Assembly: GCA_947468985.1 (NCBI GenBank) | Contig: CANINJ010000159.1 | Location: 1-5,024 of the forward strand | Source of the DNA: Bacteroidota bacterium | GTDB taxonomy: Bacteria > Bacteroidota > Bacteroidia > Flavobacteriales > Flavobacteriaceae | Length of the DNA stretch: 5,024 nt | Reading direction: 5' to 3' | Shown here: positions 1-5,024 of the stretch, one piece after another | How positions within the stretch are numbered: position 1 is the stretch's first letter | How the letters are laid out: each line of letters opens with the position of its first letter | Program-made: the position numbers and the translations under genes | Notes under the pieces: model-generated | What the model saw: only the letters and a program-made list of their open reading frames with translations | What the model was told of the DNA's origin: nothing | Database searches by the model: none

Positions 1-1151
1 AAATTGTTGGCAAAATCGTGCGAATATTTATACTCCTCGCCATAACCCAATTCCTTCATTAATTTCGTTGGTGCATTTCGTAAATGTATAGGAACAGGCA
101 AATCACCTGATTGCTTTACCAATTGTTGCGCCTGATTTATCGCCATATAACTCGCATTACTTTTTGGGGAAGTTGCTAAATAAATTGCACATTGGCTCAA
201 CAAAATTCTACTTTCAGGATAACCAATTGTCGAAACCGCCTGAAAAGTTGTATTCGCCATAATGAAAGCCGTTGGATTTGCATTTCCAATATCTTCACTC
301 GATAAAATCAACATTCGTCGGGCAATAAATTTCACATCTTCACCGCCTTCAATCATTCTCGCCAACCAATAAACCGCCCCATTTGGGTCACTTCCACGTA
401 TCGATTTTATAAATGCCGAAACAATATCATAATGCTGCTCCCCAGTTTTATCATACAAAACCGTATTTTGTTGTACTAATTGCAATACTTTTTCATTCGT
501 AATCAAAATCTCGTCTTCATTAGAAGCGTTTACGACCAATTCAAAAATATTTAATAGCTTACGTCCATCGCCACCCGAAAGCCGTAAAATCGCCTCAGAT
601 TCTTCCAACACAATATTTTTAGTTTTCAAATACACATCTTCCCGCATCGCCCTTTGCAACAAATTTTCCAAATCTGACTTTGAAAATGCGTTCAAAACAT
701 ACACCTGACACCTTGATAACAAGGCAGGAATCACCTCAAAACTTGGATTTTCAGTCGTAGCACCAATCAATGTTATCCATCCTTTTTCAACCGCCGCCAA
801 CAACGAATCTTGCTGCGATTTGCTAAATCTGTGAATCTCATCAATAAACAAAATCGGGTTTTTCGTCGTGAATAATCCCCCGCTTTGCTTCGCTTTTTCA
901 ATCACATCACGAATGTCTTTAACCCCAGAATTGATGGCACTCAAAATATAAAACGGGCGTTTCGATTCCTGCGCGATGATTTGCGCCAACGTCGTTTTCC
1001 CCGTTCCCGGCGGCCCCCAGAAAATCAATGACGGGATAATTCCCTTCGCGATTTGTTGCGTCAACGAGCCGTTTGGACCCACCAAGTGCAACTGACTCAA
1101 ATATTCTTCCAATTTCTGCGGGCGAATTCGCTCTGCTAACGGTGCTTCCAT
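1..1151 (-). CDS. rarA: Replication-associated recombination protein A (RarA/MgsA family AAA+ ATPase), C-terminus cut by window edge
   Basis: RarA is a cytosolic AAA+ ATPase of the clamp-loader/RuvB-like clade that acts at stalled replication forks and at gaps during DNA repair. I translated the strand by hand from ATG at 1151 and found 383 codons with no stop. Visible motifs are Walker A GPPGTGKT (residues 46-53), Walker B LFIDEIHRF (101-109), sensor 1 GATTENPSFE (130-139), the arginine-finger region LLSRC (144-148) and sensor 2 GGDGRKLLN (193-201). The C-terminal tetramerisation part includes SEDIGNANP (285-293), SPKSN (328-332) and HLRNAPTKLMKELGYG (356-371). These closely follow E. coli RarA as I remember it. 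The family is about 420-450 residues, so roughly 40-60 are missing beyond position 1. The start fits because the PLAERIRP motif that opens the domain follows at once. No Shine-Dalgarno is seen, but three A's precede the ATG. The gene is divergent from the rhomboid gene. The Walker A region is locally GC-rich. Confidence 0.96.
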   Translation of the reverse strand, partial: MEAPLAERIRPQKLEEYLSQLHLVGPNGSLTQQIAKGIIPSLIFWGPPGTGKTTLAQIIAQESKRPFYILSAINSGVKDIRDVIEKAKQSGGLFTTKNPILFIDEIHRFSKSQQDSLLAAVEKGWITLIGATTENPSFEVIPALLSRCQVYVLNAFSKSDLENLLQRAMREDVYLKTKNIVLEESEAILRLSGGDGRKLLNIFELVVNASNEDEILITNEKVLQLVQQNTVLYDKTGEQHYDIVSAFIKSIRGSDPNGAVYWLARMIEGGEDVKFIARRMLILSSEDIGNANPTAFIMANTTFQAVSTIGYPESRILLSQCAIYLATSPKSNASYMAINQAQQLVKQSGDLPVPIHLRNAPTKLMKELGYGEEYKYSHDFANN

Positions 1152-1194
1152 TTTGTAAAATTACTATTTTTTTGAGACTATTTTTCATTTTTTT

Positions 1195-1342
1195 TAGAAG
1201 CATTTTCCAGCACTACATTTCAAGTCCTCGCCAAAACAAGCATTTTTCTAACCCAAAAAGGAGCTTCCTTTGGTCGCTCTTTTTGGCTAAGAAAAATTGC
1301 TCGTTTTTGGCTGCGGGCTTTCCATTTCGGTCTGGGCTAAGC
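1195..1342. repeat. Intergenic imperfect inverted repeat, probable Flavobacterium-type repetitive hairpin element
   Basis: A left arm at 1230-1264 and a right arm at 1276-1311 are reverse complements over about 35 bases, with only a few mismatches and one-base bulges, around an 11-base loop (1265-1275). The innermost stem pairs CCAAAAAGGAGC with GCTCTTTTTGG. Beyond the core, 1207-1229 and 1312-1337 pair only weakly. Read on the minus strand, the element opens with TTAGCCCAGACCGAAATGG, continues through AAAGCCCGCAGCC, and closes with GAGGACTTGAAATGTAGTGC. From memory, this layout (AGCCC, a degenerate GAAxxGG, GCCCGCAG, an internal hairpin, GAGGACTTG) recurs between genes in Flavobacterium. That recollection could not be checked here. 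It lies between two divergent genes, so it is not needed as a terminator. It has no open coding capacity of its own. Confidence 0.72.
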
Positions 1343-1470
1343 ATCCAATTAATTGTACGGTCTTCAATTTCAATGTCGTTTTTTGTATGACAAAATAGCA
1401 CAATTTTTATTTGGTTTTATTTTTGATTACTATTTTTTGTAATTTTAATAAACCGAACATCCCTTTCTCA
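1343..1470 (+). other. AT-rich intergenic stretch upstream of the rhomboid gene
   Basis: This is the remainder of the rarA-rhomboid gap; the other flank of the hairpin element (1152-1194) is mostly T-runs. I see no RNA gene. The reading frame of the rhomboid gene is open back to a TTG at 1411, but those 20 extra residues look like translated AT-rich DNA. The rhomboid promoter should lie here, but only a weak candidate is visible. Confidence 0.5.
1418..1425 (+). promoter_or_regulatory. Weak candidate -7 box for the rhomboid gene
   Basis: TATTTTTG matches the Bacteroidota -7 consensus TAnnTTTG and would give a leader of about 40 bases before the ATG at 1471. No TTG lies at the usual 19-21 base spacing upstream; the nearest (TTTG at 1382-1385) is about 32 bases away. 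In such T-rich DNA the match may be chance. If real, it puts the transcription start downstream of TTG 1411 and supports the ATG start. Confidence 0.25.
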
Positions 1471-2250
1471 ATGAACGACAATCATTTCAAATTTTCACCT
1501 TCCGTAATTCTAATTCCATTTTTATCGGTTGTATTACTTTGGTTTGTCTTTTGGATTGATGTGCGTTTTCATTTCAATTTCGACCATCTTGGAATTTATC
1601 CAAGAACAGTTTCAGGTTTAATAGGAATTATTTGCAGCCCATTTCTACACGGAAATATGGAACATCTTTACAATAATTCCATTCCATTGTTTATATTAAT
1701 TGCCGCTTTACGCTATTTCTATAGAGATTATATTTTCAAGATTTTAGTTTATGGTATTCTAATATCAGGTTTAATAACTTGGACAATTGGTCGTGAATCC
1801 TACCATATTGGCGCAAGCGGATTAATTTATGTTTTAGTAAGCTTCATTTTCTTCAAAGGAATAATGATAAAATATTACCGATTAGTTGCACTTTCACTTC
1901 TTGTAGTTTTGATTTATGGAAGTATGGTTTGGTATATTTTTCCAAACATACAAGAAGGAATTTCTTGGGAAGGGCATTTGGCAGGGTTGGTAACAGGATT
2001 CATTTTCGCAATAAGTTTCAAAACCCCCGAATATAAAAAACTCATAAAATACGATTGGGAACATCCAGATTTTAATGCAGAAGAGGATAAATTTATGCAA
2101 CGTTTTGATGAATACGGAAATTTTGTAAACCTTCCAAAAATTGAAATTGAAGAAGTATTAGAAGACGAAAATCCATTTTTCTACATTTCAAATCCTAAAA
2201 TAAATTACCAATATATTGAAAACAAAAACGAGTTAAAACCAAAGTCTTAA
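1471..2250 (+). CDS. Rhomboid family intramembrane serine protease
   Basis: Rhomboids cleave transmembrane substrates within the inner membrane using a Ser-His dyad. Numbering from ATG 1471, the protein has 259 residues. The HxxxN motif of TM2 is H65-LYN-N69 within HGNMEHLYNN, the catalytic serine is S116 in HIGASG (112-117), and the catalytic histidine is H169 in EGHLAGLVTG (167-176). Hydrophobic segments fit a six-helix core at about 12-29, 65-82, 90-106, 113-129, 137-154 and 167-183. Residues 184-259 form a polar, acidic, presumably cytosolic tail containing KYDWEHPDFNAEEDKFMQRF. I recall such tails in Bacteroidota rhomboids. The frame opens earlier at TTG 1411, but MNDNHFKFSPSV leads straight into TM1 and ATG 1471 is preferred. 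All expected active-site residues are present, so the enzyme is probably active; its substrate cannot be read from the sequence. It is divergent from rarA and convergent with rlmB, so it is probably a single-gene transcript. Confidence 0.93.
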   Translation: MNDNHFKFSPSVILIPFLSVVLLWFVFWIDVRFHFNFDHLGIYPRTVSGLIGIICSPFLHGNMEHLYNNSIPLFILIAALRYFYRDYIFKILVYGILISGLITWTIGRESYHIGASGLIYVLVSFIFFKGIMIKYYRLVALSLLVVLIYGSMVWYIFPNIQEGISWEGHLAGLVTGFIFAISFKTPEYKKLIKYDWEHPDFNAEEDKFMQRFDEYGNFVNLPKIEIEEVLEDENPFFYISNPKINYQYIENKNELKPKS

Positions 2251-2264
2251 CCCGTCTCATCAAT

Positions 2265-2294
2265 CTTCCTTGAGGGATTAGGAAGCTTATTTTC
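2265..2294 (+). terminator. Weak candidate terminator after the rhomboid gene
   Basis: CTTCC (2265-2269) can pair with GGAAG (2281-2285) across an 11-base loop, followed by CTTATTTT. The stem is only five pairs and the T-run is broken, so this is a poor intrinsic terminator. It lies in the 36-base convergent gap and runs into the last codons of rlmB. No better hairpin is visible for either gene. Confidence 0.25.
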
Positions 2295-3021
2295 GTTGGC
2301 GAACGGCTTCATATAAAAAAGCCCCACACGCAACAGATACATTTAATGAGCCAATAGTCCCAAACATTGGAAGTTTCGCTTTTTCATCAACAATTTTCAA
2401 TACCGAAGGATTTACACCTCGATCTTCCGATCCCATAATAATTGCTACGGGTTCATTTAATGAAATATCATATATATTTTGATCTGTTTTTTCAGTAGCC
2501 GCAACCGTTTTTATACCGCTTGCTTGCAATAAAAAAATGGCGTCTTTTATGTGTTCAACTTTACAAATTGGAATATTAAAAACCGCTCCTGCCGATGTTT
2601 TTACAGTATCGCCATTCACGGGTGCAGAACCTGCTTTTTGAACAATTATACCATTTACACCAGTGCATTCAGCAGTTCTGATAATTGCACCAAAATTTCT
2701 CGCATCAGAAATTTGATCTAAAATTAGAAACAATGGCGTTTTGCCGTTTTCAATTACTGTTTCTATTAATGTTTCTAAATCATAAAAAGAAATAGGCGAA
2801 ATACTTGCCACAACTCCCTGATGATTATTTGGCGTCAAACGGTTCAATTTTTCAACAGGAACATACGAAAAATTGATGTTATTTCGTTTCATCACTTTCA
2901 TTAAATCCTTCATCAACTCTCCCGAAATTTCTTTTTGAACAAACACTTTGTCTATTTCTTTCCCAGATTGAATTGCTTCAATTATTGCACGTATTCCAAA
3001 TATAAGGTGTTCTTTTTCCAT
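2287..3021 (-). CDS. rlmB: 23S rRNA (guanosine-2'-O-)-methyltransferase RlmB, SpoU/TrmH family
   Basis: RlmB methylates the ribose 2'-OH of a conserved guanosine in the peptidyl-transferase P loop of 23S rRNA (G2251 in E. coli), using S-adenosylmethionine. The protein has 244 residues, normal for the family. Residues 1-75 form the L30e-like substrate-binding domain, opening with LIFGIRAIIEAI (6-17) and holding NNHQGVVA (65-72). The trefoil-knot SPOUT domain follows. Its motif 1 is LDQISDARNFGAIIRTAE (101-118) with catalytic R115, motif 2 is IMGSEDRGV (195-203) with E199, and motif 3 is GSLNVSVACGAFLYEAVRQR (224-243) with N227 and S229. All key residues are present. The start is fixed by alignment of the LIFGI opening with other RlmB proteins. 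RlmB and the looser TrmH group are hard to separate by eye; the N-terminal domain and motif 3 favour RlmB. A consensus promoter ends four bases before the ATG. The gene lies 39 bases downstream of the Omp85 gene on the same strand. Confidence 0.94.
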   Translation of the reverse strand: MEKEHLIFGIRAIIEAIQSGKEIDKVFVQKEISGELMKDLMKVMKRNNINFSYVPVEKLNRLTPNNHQGVVASISPISFYDLETLIETVIENGKTPLFLILDQISDARNFGAIIRTAECTGVNGIIVQKAGSAPVNGDTVKTSAGAVFNIPICKVEHIKDAIFLLQASGIKTVAATEKTDQNIYDISLNEPVAIIMGSEDRGVNPSVLKIVDEKAKLPMFGTIGSLNVSVACGAFLYEAVRQRK

Positions 3022-3025
3022 ATTG

Positions 3026-3055
3026 CAAATATAGGATAAAGTTGGTAAGCTACAA
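3026..3055 (-). promoter_or_regulatory. Consensus Bacteroidota promoter of rlmB
   Basis: On the minus strand TTG (3055-3053), a 19-base spacer and TATATTTG (3033-3026) match the sigma-70-type Bacteroidota consensus TTG-N19-TAnnTTTG exactly. Only CAAT separates the -7 box from the rlmB ATG. With the usual distance of about five bases, transcription would start at or very near the A of the ATG. The -33 element lies just past the stop codon of the upstream Omp85 gene, so rlmB need not depend on readthrough. Confidence 0.75.
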
Positions 3056-3060
3056 GGTTT

Positions 3061-4728
3061 TTAAAAATTCGATTTAAAACTGATGTGAACAATTGAATTT
3101 GAGAGTTTTATTACTTGGTCTTTTGCGCTTCCATTTGCGTAAACAATATTAAAAAGTCCGTTTTTTGTGAGCAATCCAAAACCAAAACCAAGACCTAATA
3201 AACTACCACTTTTTGAATTCACGGTATCTTTATAATATCCGTAATCCATTATAGAATGGACATAAATACTTGGCGCAAGAACATAACGATACTCGGTCAA
3301 CAAAGATGAAAACACATTGGCTTGAAGGCTATTTTCATTAAATCCTCGAATTGAATTTATTCCGCCAAAACGGTATAATTCATTGATAATATATTGGTCG
3401 CTTTGCAAATAGTAATTCCGACTTTTGATATTGATACAATTTTTTTCATTTAAAAATAAAGAGTGGCTCAAATCAATAGTAGCGAAAAATTGTTGGTAGG
3501 ATTTTAAATTTGAATCCCGAGAACCAAATCCAATTTTGGCGCTAATTTTAGACTTTTCAGGAAATAGAAAATTTGAATTTTGGTAGTCAATAAACTCATA
3601 ATTTGTGGTTACAAACGAGTTTTTATAATCACTAATAACGTCACTATTTTTATTTTGAATATCACTCGATTCTGCCGATTGATAACCTAAATAAAGACGG
3701 CTATTGTAATTAAAAAAATAACCAAGATCAATGTTGGTTCTTGTATTTTGAAAGATGCTATCTTGTTTGAAAATATTTAAACTTGCTTTTATCCCAATAG
3801 GACTTTTGAAAATATATGGCACTTCAACCCCTAAATTAAATGTTTTTTGATTGCCGCCATCACTTTTCCAATAAAGCGAAAATTCTTCGCCAGCATTCAT
3901 AATATTTACCAATAATAAATCCAAATACCCATTGAATATCACTTTGCTTTTTTCATCATTTGAAAATCCAATATAACCATCAAATTTATTCGGCTTTGAT
4001 TTTTCCAAATAAACATAAACTTTGGTAGTGTCCTTTGTGAACAATATTTCAGGACATTTCGTTTGAGTTACAAATCTAAATTTCTCAAAATCGCTATATA
4101 TTTTCTTTAGATTTTCCTGATTGAAAGTTTTATTTTTATGTAGCCGTACTATTTCTTTTTTGTGCCCTTCAGGAAATTTATCATAACCATTAATTACAAT
4201 ATCATTCAATTTGCGAAGGTTTCCAGTTTCTAAAACTAATTCTGCGAAAAGAGAATTTTTAATTTTTCTGAAATTAACGAGTTTCAATTTGGAAAGGGAA
4301 TAACCATTCGTTTCTAATTTGCCTAAAATTTGATTTAAAAAAGATTCAGTTTCGCCGATTTTCATTATTAATGTATCGCTTTTAGATTCAAAATTAGCAA
4401 ACGATTTTAATGTAGAATTTCTACCTATATATATATGTATAAAATTCGTTCTAGTTCCAAGCTGAATTTGGAATAAAAATGTGCTGTCATTTACTTTAGA
4501 ATTCTTCAAAACTTCGGTATCTATAAAACCGTGCTTCATTAATTTATCGGAAACCAATTGAACTTCATCAAAAACACCTTTCACATTGGAATGTTTTTTA
4601 TTGTATCCAATGGAATCTATCGTTTTATTTTCTGATTCTGATACGCCAGAAATTTTTAAATAGCTATTTTGAGCTGAAGTCGAATAGCTTATGAAAATAA
4701 ATAAGAATAAAAGTAGCGTCCTTTTCAA
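3061..4728 (-). CDS. Omp85-superfamily outer-membrane beta-barrel protein with POTRA-like repeats (BamA/TamA/FhaC-like)
   Basis: The 555-residue protein starts with a signal peptide: KR, a hydrophobic run at about 4-13, then STSA-Q with likely cleavage after A19. Residues 24 to about 248 look like three POTRA-type repeats of about 75 residues: 25-101 (helix ending LMKHGFIDTEV, then strands DSTFLFQIQLG), 104-169 (LNQILGKLETNGYSL, then NSLFAELVLETG) and 171-243 (LNDIVINGYDKFP, then TKVYVYLEKS). From about 249 on, alternating aromatic strands form a probable 16-stranded barrel. The Omp85 loop-6 signature is GGINSIRGF (455-463), and the chain ends in VHISFKSNF with terminal F, a typical barrel-assembly signal. 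Three POTRAs recall TamA; FhaC has two and BamA five. It is too short for a typical BamA and no secreted partner is nearby, so its substrate is unknown. The start must be TTG at 4728: no in-frame ATG lies upstream and the next Met, M64, would lose the signal peptide. The gene is AT-rich (some lines near 22% GC). Confidence 0.88.
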   Translation of the reverse strand: MKRTLLLFLFIFISYSTSAQNSYLKISGVSESENKTIDSIGYNKKHSNVKGVFDEVQLVSDKLMKHGFIDTEVLKNSKVNDSTFLFQIQLGTRTNFIHIYIGRNSTLKSFANFESKSDTLIMKIGETESFLNQILGKLETNGYSLSKLKLVNFRKIKNSLFAELVLETGNLRKLNDIVINGYDKFPEGHKKEIVRLHKNKTFNQENLKKIYSDFEKFRFVTQTKCPEILFTKDTTKVYVYLEKSKPNKFDGYIGFSNDEKSKVIFNGYLDLLLVNIMNAGEEFSLYWKSDGGNQKTFNLGVEVPYIFKSPIGIKASLNIFKQDSIFQNTRTNIDLGYFFNYNSRLYLGYQSAESSDIQNKNSDVISDYKNSFVTTNYEFIDYQNSNFLFPEKSKISAKIGFGSRDSNLKSYQQFFATIDLSHSLFLNEKNCINIKSRNYYLQSDQYIINELYRFGGINSIRGFNENSLQANVFSSLLTEYRYVLAPSIYVHSIMDYGYYKDTVNSKSGSLLGLGFGFGLLTKNGLFNIVYANGSAKDQVIKLSNSIVHISFKSNF

Positions 4729-4763
4729 ATTGTTACTAAGTTTTTTATAAATGTAACGTAAAA

Positions 4764-4778
4764 ATACTAAAATAGTAT
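4764..4778. repeat. Short inverted repeat ATACTA-AAA-TAGTAT
   Basis: Two perfect six-base arms (4764-4769 and 4773-4778) flank AAA. The repeat lies about 36 bases upstream of the Omp85 start and overlaps the weak -7 candidate for that gene, so it could be an operator. In DNA this AT-rich a 15-base palindrome can also arise by chance. Confidence 0.35.
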
Positions 4779-4799
4779 AATAAAAATTAGGGTTAACAA
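4767..4799 (-). promoter_or_regulatory. Weak candidate promoter of the Omp85 gene
   Basis: On the minus strand TTG (4799-4797) is followed after 22 bases by TATTTTAG (4774-4767), which matches TAnnTTTG at seven of eight positions if one substitution is allowed. The spacing is slightly long. It would give a leader of about 35 bases before the TTG start at 4728. TACATTTA, closer to the start, is another near match but lacks an upstream TTG at a good distance. Confidence 0.25.
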
Positions 4800-4826
4800 A
4801 ATGGTTTGAAAATTAATGGTTTATGA

Positions 4827-4857
4827 TTTGGATAGAAAAAAATAATTTGTATATTTG
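4827..4857 (+). promoter_or_regulatory. Consensus Bacteroidota promoter of rpsL and the str operon
   Basis: TTTG (4827-4830), a 19-base spacer and TATATTTG (4850-4857) fit the Bacteroidota -33/-7 consensus without mismatch. Transcription should start near 4861-4863, giving a leader of about 50 bases before the rpsL ATG at 4911. The match is as strong as expected for a highly expressed ribosomal-protein operon. The -7 box and the next three bases (CAA) are identical to those of the rlmB promoter. Confidence 0.85.
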
Positions 4858-4861
4858 CAAC

Positions 4862-4876
4862 CCCGTAAAAAGCGGG
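4862..4876 (+). promoter_or_regulatory. Small 5' stem-loop at the head of the rpsL transcript
   Basis: CCCG (4862-4865) can pair with CGGG (4873-4876) across the seven-base loop TAAAAAG, in an otherwise AT-only leader. The predicted transcription start (about 4861-4863) would place the stem at the extreme 5' end of the mRNA. Such a structure could protect the transcript from 5'-end decay. A role in ribosomal-protein autoregulation is possible but not shown. Confidence 0.45.
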
Positions 4877-4910
4877 AAATTTAATATATAAGTAATTTTT
4901 AGTATTAATT

Positions 4911-5024
4911 ATGCCAACAATTCAACAATTAGTAAGAACAGGAAGAACTCAGATAACTAAGAAGAGTAAATCGGTTGCTTTAGATTCTTGTCCTCAAAGA
5001 AGAGGGGTTTGTACGCGTGTTTAC
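4911..5024 (+). CDS. rpsL: 30S ribosomal protein S12, N-terminal 38 residues (cut by window edge)
   Basis: S12 sits at the decoding centre of the 30S subunit and helps monitor codon-anticodon pairing; it is also the classic site of streptomycin-resistance changes. The visible residues open with [12 protein letters not shown] and include [16 protein letters not shown] (23-38), which matches the near-invariant [13 protein letters not shown] segment of E. coli S12. The window ends just before the conserved lysine loop linked to streptomycin response, so resistance status cannot be read. The family is about 124-137 residues, so most of the gene is beyond the right edge. The leader has no Shine-Dalgarno sequence and is AT-rich with A at -3, usual for Bacteroidota. 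In this phylum rpsG and fusA normally follow, but they are not in view. Confidence 0.97.
   Translation, partial: MPTIQQLVRTGRTQITKKSKSVALDSCPQRRGVCTRVY

Noticed and set aside
1152..1194. Promoter for rarA
   Set aside because: TAATTTTA just upstream of the ATG is a near match to TAnnTTTG, but no TTG occurs at a suitable distance and the region is mostly A/T runs. The promoter may lie further up, in or beyond the hairpin element.
919..1203. 94-codon minus-strand reading frame with an ATG at 1203
   Set aside because: It is out of frame with rarA, whose own frame carries all AAA+ motifs across the same bases. It has no domain signal of its own.
1073..1390. 105-codon plus-strand reading frame over the rarA start and hairpin element
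   Set aside because: It is antisense to rarA and reads straight through an inverted repeat. Its composition is that of translated T-rich DNA.
1213..1401. 62-codon minus-strand reading frame in the rarA-rhomboid gap
   Set aside because: Two thirds of it is the hairpin element. The first 22 or so codons look mildly protein-like, but nothing supports a gene or a recognisable gene remnant.
1411..1470. TTG start adding 20 residues to the rhomboid protein
   Set aside because: The added residues resemble translated AT-rich intergenic DNA, ATG 1471 sits just before the first membrane helix, and the weak promoter candidate lies downstream of the TTG.
1894..2100. 68-codon minus-strand reading frame inside the rhomboid gene
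   Set aside because: It lies fully antisense to a well-supported gene and shows no motif.
4424..4441. Short TA-rich tract in the Omp85 gene as a possible phase-variation repeat
   Set aside because: The run is short and interrupted, encodes an ordinary beta strand of the POTRA region, and dinucleotide slippage is not otherwise suggested.
1..5024. A new multi-gene system (defence, secretion or mobile island)
   Set aside because: Four of the five genes are familiar housekeeping or widespread families, each with its own likely promoter. No integrase, transposase, toxin, nuclease or repeat array is present.

Overview
The window comes from an AT-rich member of the Bacteroidota, most likely a Flavobacterium or close relative. 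The support is: housekeeping proteins of Bacteroidota type, start codons without Shine-Dalgarno sequences, and two promoters matching the Bacteroidota pattern (TTG at -33, about 19 bases, TAnnTTTG at -7). A hairpin-forming intergenic element also resembles one I remember from Flavobacterium genomes. Hand counts of single lines give about 22% GC in parts of the outer-membrane gene and up to about 63% around the rarA Walker A motif.

Layout: (1) 1-1151, minus: rarA, a replication-fork AAA+ ATPase whose C-terminus runs off the left edge. (2) 1152-1470: divergent intergenic region with a large imperfect inverted repeat (core 1230-1311) and an AT-rich stretch that should hold the rhomboid promoter. 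(3) 1471-2250, plus: rhomboid intramembrane serine protease with intact catalytic residues and a C-terminal cytosolic tail. (4) 2287-3021, minus: rlmB, 23S rRNA 2'-O-methyltransferase, convergent with the rhomboid gene, with a consensus promoter so close to its ATG that the mRNA may be leaderless. (5) 3061-4728, minus: Omp85-superfamily outer-membrane protein with a signal peptide, about three POTRA-like repeats and a C-terminal barrel, apparently starting at TTG. (6) 4729-4910: divergent promoter region. (7) 4911-5024, plus: first 38 codons of rpsL (ribosomal protein S12), with a textbook promoter and a small hairpin near the predicted 5' end of the mRNA.

The genes do not form one pathway. 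rlmB and rpsL both serve the ribosome, rarA serves replication-fork maintenance, and the rhomboid and Omp85 proteins act in the inner and outer membranes. The order looks like chromosomal housekeeping sequence next to the str ribosomal-protein cluster. I see no phage, plasmid, CRISPR or defence genes and no convincing new multi-gene system. The items most worth a second look are the intergenic hairpin element, the near-zero leader of rlmB, the TTG-started Omp85 protein and the 5' hairpin of the rpsL transcript.
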